A DNA stretch of 21,033 nucleotides from Methanomicrobiales archaeon. GTDB taxonomy: Archaea; Halobacteriota; Methanomicrobia; Methanomicrobiales; Methanoculleaceae. The first letter of the stretch is position 1; each line of letters starts with the position of its first letter. The position numbers were made by a program, and so were the translations under genes. The stretch is taken from assembly GCA_012521035.1 (NCBI GenBank), contig JAAYND010000102.1, forward strand, positions 1-21,033. Direction: 5' to 3'. Of this stretch, positions 1-5,427 are shown one piece after another. The notes beneath the pieces were generated by a model. That model was given only the letters and a program-made list of their open reading frames with translations, was not told the DNA's origin and did no database searches.

Positions 1-290
1 AGATCGCTCCGATTCGACATCGGAAAGAGTCGCGAGTGATTGGGATTATGTTCGTCTGTACACTGGCACTCCGGCTAAAGATAGCGTTGCGTACGATGCT
101 TGCAGAGGTCAAAGGGAATAAATTGAGTGCTGAGATGTTCCTGAAACAACTTGGCCGCGTGCATCAGGTAAAGTTCCAGATGGATAAAGACGTGCGGGTG
201 TGGTATGTCGGCATGCAGAAAAAGACAGATGGGGTATTGAGGAAGATCGGCATGAATGAAATCTTTGGTGAGGGGGTCGAGTATACCTAG
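1..290 (+). pseudogene. C-terminal fragment of an IS4/IS1634-like transposase
   Basis: The reading frame is open at the left edge of the window and ends at the TAG at 288-290. The visible part starts with a PIRHRKESRV-like stretch, then a hydrophobic helix (VCTLALRLKIAL), then a charged tail. A basic His-Arg-Lys-Glu-x-Arg segment followed by a hydrophobic helix is typical of the extreme C-terminus of IS4-superfamily (IS1634-type) transposases. An internal GTG at 36 is not a convincing start because homology-like sequence continues upstream of it. I cannot tell whether the element is intact outside the window. It ends about 40 bp before the left end of the long direct repeat, so it may have taken part in rearranging this region. 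The family assignment is from memory of the motif. Confidence 0.55.
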
Positions 291-399
291 TGATCATATT
301 CACGCTGTTTAAGATCTGGTGACCGCCACCCCGCAGGCGCCCGGAGTGACCGGGTGCCGGTCATGGAGAAGACACATGGAACCAGAGCGGGCCTCCACG

Positions 400-721
400 T
401 TTACACATTTACACTCGTTTACACTACTTTACACCTATCTTTACACCAGGAAAACCTCGATATGACCCCCTATAAACTATCGGGCGCAGATACTCCAGTA
501 TCAGGTTATCTTTGCACCACCGCGGGTTGCACAGACACACAGGGAGGCATCACCTGCTCTATCAAGCCGGCTCTCCGCTCTCAGAAGGCAGTGTAAAAGT
601 GCAAACATCAGTACATACATCTATATATCTCTCACTAATACGATAATCCCCGCAGGATCAGGCGAATTTCTCATTTACACAATTCCTGGATTCTGGTGCA
701 AACGTGGTGTAAAAGTGCAAA
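400..721. repeat. Cluster of TTTRCAC heptamers, copy 1
   Basis: Five forward TTTACAC heptamers lie at 400, 408, 418, 428 and 440, with centre spacing of 8, 10, 10 and 12 bp. A forward TTTGCAC is at 511 and a forward TTTACAC at 674. Reverse copies are GTGTAAA at 591 and 707, and GTGCAAA at 599, 696 and 715. The roughly one-helical-turn spacing of the first group is like that of iterons or an operator array bound by a multimeric protein. No function is known to me. The 80-codon reading frame across 354-596 is probably not a gene, because all nine differences from copy 2 change amino acids. Confidence 0.7.
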
Positions 722-754
722 CCTGATCCACAGGAAGAGGTGCCCTGCCCGGGA

Positions 755-1073
755 TCTCGGTGAAGACTACGAGGAGATCGGATCCTGGTGGAACCGCCGG
801 GGGGACGAGATCGACCCCCTCGCCCTCGGGTCGGCGGGAAGCCTCGCGGTCGAGATCAAGAACCGTGACCTCAACCTCATTGAGGCACGTGAGATCCTTG
901 CCGGCCTGGAAGGGAAGATCCCGCTGGTAAAGAGCCTCCAGCGGCCGGTGACCACCGGGATTGCTGCCCGTACTATCGATGGCGCGGAGGCGCTCGTGGT
1001 AGAGGGATTCTATGTGAGGGATCTTGAGGGGCTCAGGATCCGGTCATCGCCTTATCCGGAACAAAATAGATAA
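755..1073 (+). pseudogene. C-terminal DUF234 remnant of a truncated ATPase
   Basis: This is the last roughly 106 codons of the DUF234-type ATPase found complete at 5427-6833. The promoter, start codon, P-loop, Walker B and helix-turn-helix parts have been lost by the 1148-bp deletion. The frame stays open upstream to a GTG at 696, but that part is read from the heptamer region and is not protein-like. The remnant keeps the nuclease-like signature GDEID ... VEIKN (Asp, then Glu-x-Lys), whereas the full-length copy has VGIKN. Most base differences between the copies change the amino acid (about 13 of 15), consistent with relaxed constraint. It is probably not expressed as a working protein. Confidence 0.75.
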
Positions 1074-1082
1074 TGCATCAGG

Positions 1083-1421
1083 ATGCAACTATCTCACAGA
1101 GGAGTTCGATTGCACCCCATCATCCGTGAGAAGATCCCGGAGATCGCCCGGATCGCTGCACGCCACCGCGTAAGGAGACTCGGGGTATTCGGTTCGGCGG
1201 CCGGCGACCGATTCGACCCTGCGACGAGTGACATCGACTTTGTCGTCGAGTTCAAACCGATGACGCCGGTAGAGCATGCACGGGCGTATTTCGGCCTCAT
1301 CGAGGATCTGGCCCGGATCCTTGGTCGCGAGATCGATCTCGTTGAACTCTCCGCAGTAGAGAACCCGTTCTTCCGTCAGTCTGTGGAGGAGACCTGCAGG
1401 GATGTCTATGCTGTCACTTGA
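1083..1421 (+). CDS. MNT-type minimal nucleotidyltransferase (antitoxin-like)
   Basis: This is a small nucleotidyltransferase-fold protein. The signature GSAAGDRF...SDIDFVVEF holds the Gly-Ser of the substrate loop and the Asp-x-Asp metal-binding pair. It is followed by a helix-rich C-terminus with GREIDLVEL, typical of MNT (MntA-like) proteins. Family members usually pair with a HEPN toxin and neutralise it by AMPylation. No HEPN gene follows here: the next about 110 bp hold no recognisable partner. The ATG at 1083 gives 112 residues. A TTG at 1110 with GAGG about 8 bp upstream gives a 103-residue protein beginning LHPIIREK, which fits the usual family N-terminus better. The gene starts at the right edge of direct repeat copy 1. 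It is either an orphan antitoxin or part of a broken toxin-antitoxin pair. Confidence 0.8.
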   Translation: MQLSHRGVRLHPIIREKIPEIARIAARHRVRRLGVFGSAAGDRFDPATSDIDFVVEFKPMTPVEHARAYFGLIEDLARILGREIDLVELSAVENPFFRQSVEETCRDVYAVT

Positions 1422-1530
1422 GGCGAAGAAATAGCTCCGATGTTATCCAGAGTTATTTCAATCTTGCAGAGCTTTCGCTTCATTACTGGGGCTCCCAGGC
1501 AAAGCCTCCAACCATACCTTTTGAATCGCT

Positions 1531-2055
1531 CTAACCAAAACCAGTCTTTTGACCGCAATATTCACAAAAATTTGCCGAACTAATAATTTCCTTATGGCAG
1601 TTAGGACACTCTCGTAATGATTCTGCTACTGCTACAGATGACTGAACGGCCGGGCTCATTGCTGACCGTGCATTCCATACATTGACGTACTGCTCGATCT
1701 CTCCAAAAATTCTCTTAGGTAACTTCACCTGATCCCAGGATCCGTACGCAGTCGTTACCAGCAGCGGCCAGAAGACAAGTGCGCCTATGGTTCCAACCAT
1801 AGCCTTATCTGCCCACGTTGCAGCTCCCATCTCAACTTTTAAGTTTCTAGCGGCGCTTTGCATCTTGATAGTCAACGCTGACGTCATGCCTAATGCGCTA
1901 CGCCACGCTCCCTTTTTACGAACCTGTACGACAACAATCTTGTTATCTAACATTTTTTGCGACTCAAACCCCTCACTATCCAGCCAATTCGTGAGGTGAA
2001 TCGCAAGGTGATCAACATCAATCCCCGGAGCTATGAAGGTTCTTTCATTTGCCAT
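1531..2055 (-). CDS. Small membrane protein with C-terminal zinc ribbon, function unknown
   Basis: This 174-residue protein has an N-terminal alpha/beta region (about 1-80). One likely membrane segment follows at about 86-104 (MVGTIGALVFWPLLVTTAYG), then a short helical stretch. The C-terminus is a four-cysteine zinc ribbon (Cys150, Cys153, Cys164, Cys167; CPNC...CEYC). I do not recognise the N-terminal domain. Its ATG is preceded by AGAGG and a G-run on the minus strand. It lies 467 bp downstream of the M48 protease on the same strand, and both proteins end in similar zinc ribbons, which suggests a related role such as protein quality control at the membrane. That link is inference. The region looks AT-richer than the archaellum locus. 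Confidence 0.65.
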   Translation of the reverse strand: MANERTFIAPGIDVDHLAIHLTNWLDSEGFESQKMLDNKIVVVQVRKKGAWRSALGMTSALTIKMQSAARNLKVEMGAATWADKAMVGTIGALVFWPLLVTTAYGSWDQVKLPKRIFGEIEQYVNVWNARSAMSPAVQSSVAVAESLRECPNCHKEIISSANFCEYCGQKTGFG

Positions 2056-2522
2056 CCTCTGATCCCCCCTACCTCATAATTTCGTGGATTAGGGCATAAC
2101 CAAATGACCAAATCCACAGAGAACCTACCTCAAACCCTTAGATCGTGCTCATTGCCGGGTGATTTCAGGCTGTTTATGTTGACTGATGATTAGAGCCGCC
2201 AGGCGCGCGATTCTTTCACTGAGACCTCAACTGCACATACCACCCCGTCATGAATTAACGTCCTACCCACTGACATCTTGATCCTCAAGCGATGTAGTTA
2301 ATCCCGCAGGGTATTACCCATCTTATTTATAGCTTTCTGTCACCCGCGTTCGCTCAATTCCAGCAATACGCGCCCAATTTGTCACAGATATTTAATTTCA
2401 CAAACTTACAGGGCCCCGGTTAGCACAGGGTCTCCTGGATCCCACCGTGCGATCGATGACAACCTTTTCGACAACCACCCAGGAAAGATCGCACCGCCTG
2501 CGAGGATAACCCTCTGAGCATA
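2056..2522. other. 467-bp intergenic region without a recognisable gene
   Basis: No convincing reading frame, tRNA-like structure or repeat is visible. A TATA-like sequence on the minus strand (TATAAATA at about 2332-2323) could serve the zinc-ribbon gene that ends at 1531, but it would leave a leader of about 240 nt, so it is weak. The sequence is comparatively AT-rich. Confidence 0.4.
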
Positions 2523-3725
2523 TCATGGTCTTGGTACAGGGTGATCAAGATCCGAGGGATGTTCTGGCGAGCTATCGACTGCCTGAGGTACCTTCTTGAG
2601 ATCTTTTCCGCACGCAGGGCAGAAATTCTTTGATTCATACATCTGGTACCCACAATTTTCACACTGCTGGACCACGGGGTTTTGGGGCATCCCCTGATAA
2701 CGAGAGCCACAACGAGGACAGAACGCTCCACCATCGCTTAACGAAGACCCGCAATTTCCACAGAGGGGAACGTCACATTGAATCAGCGGGAGGGGTTGGC
2801 ACTTCCATCCACAGTTAGGACAGAACATTTCGTCACCATTTAATCGGCAGTTGCATCTCTGGCACAACAACATGAGTAGAGGCTGGATGGTGCGGGTTTC
2901 TCTCTTCATTACCTTGCCATAATCGCCAGTATCCACCCATTTTTTCAGCTCAGCGGCGCGAGTTACGATCCATGGATGGCTCATATTATTGGATAGAGTT
3001 ACCAGGATTTTGATTAGAGATGTTTTATCCTGGAAATCAAAATGTTCAAATTCTTCTGCCTGCAGGAGAAATTCATCTTCATCTATACAATCGTGAAACC
3101 GGTCCGGAACCCCTGCCATCTTCATACAGGCCCTGATAGCAGCATTTGTGTCCTGGCATACAAGTAGACCTGCTCGATCTGCAGTGAACTCCGACATCCG
3201 TGACCAATGTAGAATAGGATACTGAACAGCTTTCAGGAGAACATCCCCGATGCCAAAGAATAATTCTCCAACTTGTGATCCAAGGATTGACAGAAGAGAG
3301 GCAGTGGTATGGTAGAGGCAATGCTGACTTTTCACGTGACCCAGCTCATGACCAATGACATAGAGCAGCTCATCGTCTGTCATCGCATCGATAAGCACTG
3401 TATTGAGGACGACTACAGGATGGCCTACCCCTACAGTGAATGCGTTGAGGTCACCTAACTGGACAAATAGATCAACACTTCGATCGAGGTTGAGGATCTC
3501 GCATGCCTCCTGAAAAGAGTCATAAAGATCGCGATACATTTTTTTGGTTACTTTAACGGCGCTCCCGGTTAAGATGATTTTGTGATAATCATCCCCTATG
3601 TTTTCGTATAGCATCTGGATGAAAGTGTCTAACCCGGGCGTGGCCTCGAGCGCTACGAGGGCTTGATGATCAAAAGGGTGTTCATACTCACAGCTCTCAA
3701 GACCCGCCAGCCTCTGTCGCGTCAT
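2523..3725 (-). CDS. M48-family zinc metalloprotease with three C-terminal zinc ribbons
   Basis: This 400-residue protein has the M48 protease signature HELGH at 126-130. His126 and His130 are expected zinc ligands and Glu127 the catalytic base. The downstream SEFTADRAG motif supplies the third ligand, Glu179. Unlike HtpX it has no N-terminal transmembrane hairpin, and only a moderately hydrophobic stretch (about 141-165) follows the active site. The C-terminal third carries three CxxC...CxxC zinc ribbons at about 288-305, 322-339 and 355-372. M48 enzymes degrade misfolded or membrane-associated proteins, and the ribbons probably recruit substrate or partner. A TATA-like CTTAAATAAC sits about 28 bp before the ATG, so the transcript is probably leaderless. 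It is followed on the same strand by another zinc-ribbon protein. Confidence 0.85.
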   Translation of the reverse strand: MTRQRLAGLESCEYEHPFDHQALVALEATPGLDTFIQMLYENIGDDYHKIILTGSAVKVTKKMYRDLYDSFQEACEILNLDRSVDLFVQLGDLNAFTVGVGHPVVVLNTVLIDAMTDDELLYVIGHELGHVKSQHCLYHTTASLLSILGSQVGELFFGIGDVLLKAVQYPILHWSRMSEFTADRAGLLVCQDTNAAIRACMKMAGVPDRFHDCIDEDEFLLQAEEFEHFDFQDKTSLIKILVTLSNNMSHPWIVTRAAELKKWVDTGDYGKVMKRETRTIQPLLMLLCQRCNCRLNGDEMFCPNCGWKCQPLPLIQCDVPLCGNCGSSLSDGGAFCPRCGSRYQGMPQNPVVQQCENCGYQMYESKNFCPACGKDLKKVPQAVDSSPEHPSDLDHPVPRP

Positions 3726-3748
3726 GACCGCCGGCTGGGTCTCTTCAG

Positions 3749-3758
3749 TTATTTAAGT
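3749..3758 (-). promoter_or_regulatory. TATA-like element of the M48 protease gene
   Basis: On the minus strand CTTAAATAAC lies about 24-33 bp upstream of the ATG at 3725. That is the spacing expected if transcription starts at or just before the start codon. Assigned by position and composition only. Confidence 0.45.
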
Positions 3759-3763
3759 GTAAC

Positions 3764-3813
3764 TATTCAGGGTACCCTTCATGCCGGCGGCGACTCACCG
3801 GGTGCCCTGAATA
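3764..3813. repeat. 14-bp inverted repeat upstream of the M48 promoter
   Basis: TATTCAGGGTACCC (3764-3777) and GGGTGCCCTGAATA (3800-3813) are inverted copies with one transition, which would be a G-U pair in RNA. They are separated by 22 bp. The left arm is 6 bp beyond the TATA-like element of the protease gene. It could be an operator, or a hairpin ending transcription from the minus-strand MNT gene upstream. No T-run follows, which makes a terminator less likely. Confidence 0.5.
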
Positions 3814-3904
3814 ATTACCTCAAACCCCCGGTGGGCGATTAGCAGGGAAACACCCCCGGGCACCTCAAGTAAAATAGCAGTCAGGCCGATGAGAAGTGAT
3901 TGTA

Positions 3905-4087
3905 TCAGGTGCCGGCATCGAAGTTGACCACCCGCATCTTTGCCTGCCTCATCTCTCTCGATGCTCTCTTGATTACATTTGCGAGCTCATGGTTGGGCTC
4001 AAATTCACGGATAATCTCCGGGAGTTTTTTGCAGGGTACACTTCAGGATGGCCTCTGAAGAACTTATCTCCGACGATTCCTTCAATC
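3905..4087 (-). pseudogene. Frameshifted gene fragment, family unknown
   Basis: On the minus strand two frames join into one protein-like stretch. The first reads IEGIVGDKFFRGHPEVYPAK. The second, one frame over, reads LPEIIREFEPNHELANVIK and continues with a charged helix to the TGA at 3907-3905. The break falls in an A6 run, and one extra A would join the frames. There is no start codon or domain signature that I recognise. It lies directly behind the HEPN stub, which ends at 4086, so it looks like the end of another gene fused to it by deletion. Open frames this short could arise by chance. Confidence 0.3.
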
Positions 4088-4196
4088 AGTTGAGGCGCTC
4101 ATGTGCTTCATCGTAGCCCATTCCCGGGGTGTACCGTTCAATCCTCTCGATGGCCTCAAGGTTATCCAGGAGATAGAGGTTATACTCCCGGGACAT
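4086..4196 (-). pseudogene. N-terminal stub of a HEPN (DUF86) toxin
   Basis: A 36-codon frame starts at an ATG that overlaps the end of the MNT gene by 17 bp. It reads MSREYNLYL...NLEAIERIERYTPGMGYDE and then stops. The opening helix with ...IERIERYT..M.YDEF-like sequence is characteristic of the DUF86 HEPN toxin (HepT) that is normally encoded directly after and overlapping MntA. The rest of the domain, including the R-x(4-6)-H ribonuclease motif, is missing, so no active toxin can be made from this locus. The overlap with the antitoxin gene is the arrangement expected of an intact pair. Confidence 0.65.
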
Positions 4197-4482
4197 ACCT
4201 GACACTCGTGAGGATGTAAGGCGCGAGACCTGGTTTTATGGTATCACGATCGACGAGGTCGACGTTCCTTCCAAAGAGATCCTCAAAGAAGAACTTGAGA
4301 TCCATGTACGTATCAAAGGAACGCCTCCCCTCCTCAAACTCGATGAGGAGATCAATATCACTCTCTTCACGCTCCTCACCCCGGGCAAAGGAGCCAAAGA
4401 TGCCAATCCGCCGAACACCAAGTCCCCGGATCTGCTCCCGGTGATCTGCAAGCGCTCCGATGATGCTCTCAACCGTAAGCAT
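4180..4482 (-). CDS. MntA-like nucleotidyltransferase antitoxin
   Basis: This 100-residue protein carries the MNT core: GIFGSFARGEEREESDIDLL has Gly-Ser, an ARGE loop and the Asp-x-Asp metal pair. It then has LFGRNVDLVDRDTIKPGL, the usual third-strand and C-terminal motif. In characterised MntA/HepT systems this protein AMPylates and silences a HEPN ribonuclease. The sequence is intact from ATG 4482 to TAA 4180, but the overlapping HEPN gene is a stub, so this is an orphan antitoxin. It differs strongly from the other MNT protein in the window (1083-1421) and belongs to another subgroup. It could still act on a HEPN toxin encoded elsewhere. Confidence 0.85.
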   Translation of the reverse strand: MLTVESIIGALADHREQIRGLGVRRIGIFGSFARGEEREESDIDLLIEFEEGRRSFDTYMDLKFFFEDLFGRNVDLVDRDTIKPGLAPYILTSVRYVPGV

Positions 4483-4641
4483 GCTGCACCGTATCTTCGT
4501 TCTGTTCCGATCTGGATAACGCTTTTCCCCGGGTTGCCACGGTGCACGAGAGGCCTGATCCCTGCCGGTAAGTGGGGGATCTCCGCAGGGAACCTATGCC
4601 GGCACACCTCACATCCAGAGGCCGGCAGGCCCCGGAAAAAC

Positions 4642-4794
4642 CACTGGAGGCCGGCAACCACGCCGGACCAGAAGGTTACTCCGGATGACATGGACGCGGC
4701 TGCCACCGGGGATCTTCCCGTGGTCGTCATCGCCACGGTCCTCGGGGGGATTGTGATCATAGCGGCAGGGTACCTCCTCCTCCAGCGGCGCTGA
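4642..4794 (+). pseudogene. Possible C-terminal membrane anchor of a lost surface protein
   Basis: The last roughly 50 codons of an open frame read as a Thr/Pro/Asp stretch, then GDLPVVVIATVLGGIVIIA, then AGYLLLQRR and a stop. This is a single hydrophobic helix followed by basic residues, the usual end of an archaeal surface-protein anchor. The frame continues upstream to 4441, but that part runs antisense to the MNT gene and is not protein-like. There is an in-frame ATG at 4690, so a tiny membrane protein of 34 residues is the alternative. No upstream ectodomain remains. Confidence 0.3.
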
Positions 4795-5011
4795 CCACCG
4801 CCGCCACCTTTTCTCGTATTCCTGGCTTACGGCCGGTAGAACCTGAAGTGTATCGCATCTACAGAGATCGATCCCTATAATCTCTGCCGGCATGGCAGGA
4901 GGGAAGAGGTTCAGGCACTCGCCGCCGGTAACCGCTCCCCCGCCGCAGGCGCCCGGAGTGACCGGGTGCAGGTCATGGAGAAGACACATGGAACCAGAGC
5001 GGGCCTCCACG

Positions 5012-5325
5012 TTTACACATTTACACTCGTTTACACTACTTTACACCCATCTTTACACCAGGAAAACCCCGATATGACCCCCGCTAAACGATCGGGCGCA
5101 GATAATCCAGTATCAGGTTATCTTTGCACCACCACGGGTTGCACAGACACACAGAGAGGCATCACCTGCTCTATCAAGCCGGCTCTCCGCTCTCAGAAGG
5201 CAGTGTAAAAGTGCAAACATCAGTACATATATCTATATATCTCTCACTAATACGATAATCCCCGCAGGATCAGGCGAATTTCTCATTTACACAATTCCTG
5301 GATTCTGTTGCAAATATGGTGTAAA
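5012..5325. repeat. Cluster of TTTRCAC heptamers, copy 2
   Basis: Forward TTTACAC occurs at 5012, 5020, 5030, 5040, 5052 and 5286. TTTGCAC is at 5123, GTGTAAA at 5203 and 5319, and GTGCAAA at 5211. Two sites seen in copy 1 are degraded here (GTTGCAAA near 5307 and GTGAAAA near 5327). The cluster lies 100-415 bp upstream of the ATPase start, so it could be a regulatory array for that gene or a recombination or replication site of the unit. Confidence 0.65.
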
Positions 5326-5388
5326 GGTGAAAACCTGATCCACAGGAAGAGGTATCCTGCCCGGCAGTGGCACTTTCGGATACCGAGG

Positions 5389-5427
5389 TAATGATTATAT
5401 CTATAATAATTATAAACATAATCATTA
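5389..5427. promoter_or_regulatory. AT-rich ATPase promoter with perfect 10-bp inverted repeat
   Basis: TAATGATTAT (5389-5398) and ATAATCATTA (5418-5427) are perfect inverted copies separated by 19 bp, flanking a very AT-rich stretch. A TATA-like TTATATCTA (about 5395-5403) is about 25-30 bp before the ATG at 5427, so the transcript is probably leaderless. The right arm ends on the A of that ATG. A repressor binding both arms would cover TATA box and start site, and self-control by the helix-turn-helix-containing ATPase is possible. The block is absent from copy 1. Confidence 0.55.

Larger units (their letters stand above)
322..1099 (+). repeat. Direct repeat copy 1 (internally deleted DUF234 ATPase locus)
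   Basis: From 331 to 746 this copy aligns without gaps to 4943-5358 (offset 4612). From 746 to about 1099 it aligns without gaps to 6506-6858 (offset 5760). The 1148 bp present between these points in copy 2 are missing here. At the junction all three places carry TGCCCGG (746-752, 5358-5364, 6506-6512), the signature of a deletion between short direct repeats. Divergence is roughly 4 percent in both halves, so one duplication followed by a deletion in this copy explains the arrangement. The left edge is fuzzy around 322-331, and the right edge lies inside the spacer just before the next gene. Confidence 0.9.

Noticed and set aside
400..446. Possible CRISPR array in the TTTACAC cluster
   Set aside because: The repeats are 7 bp with spacers of 1-5 bp, far shorter than CRISPR repeats and spacers, and occur in both orientations.
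354..596. 80-codon open frame, repeated at 4966-5208
   Set aside because: All nine base differences between the copies change amino acids, and the frame runs through the heptamer array. Conservation is explained by the DNA duplication, not by coding.
1418..1534. Short frame after the MNT gene (TTG start) reading NSSDVIQSYFNLAELSLHYW
   Set aside because: It looks faintly protein-like and is placed where a HEPN partner would be, but it is only 38 codons, has no R-x(4-6)-H motif and overlaps the end of the opposite gene. Not enough to call a toxin remnant.
4441..4641. Upstream part of the plus-strand frame ending at 4794
   Set aside because: It lies antisense to the MNT gene start and has no protein-like character. 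Only the last part with the hydrophobic helix was kept, at low confidence.
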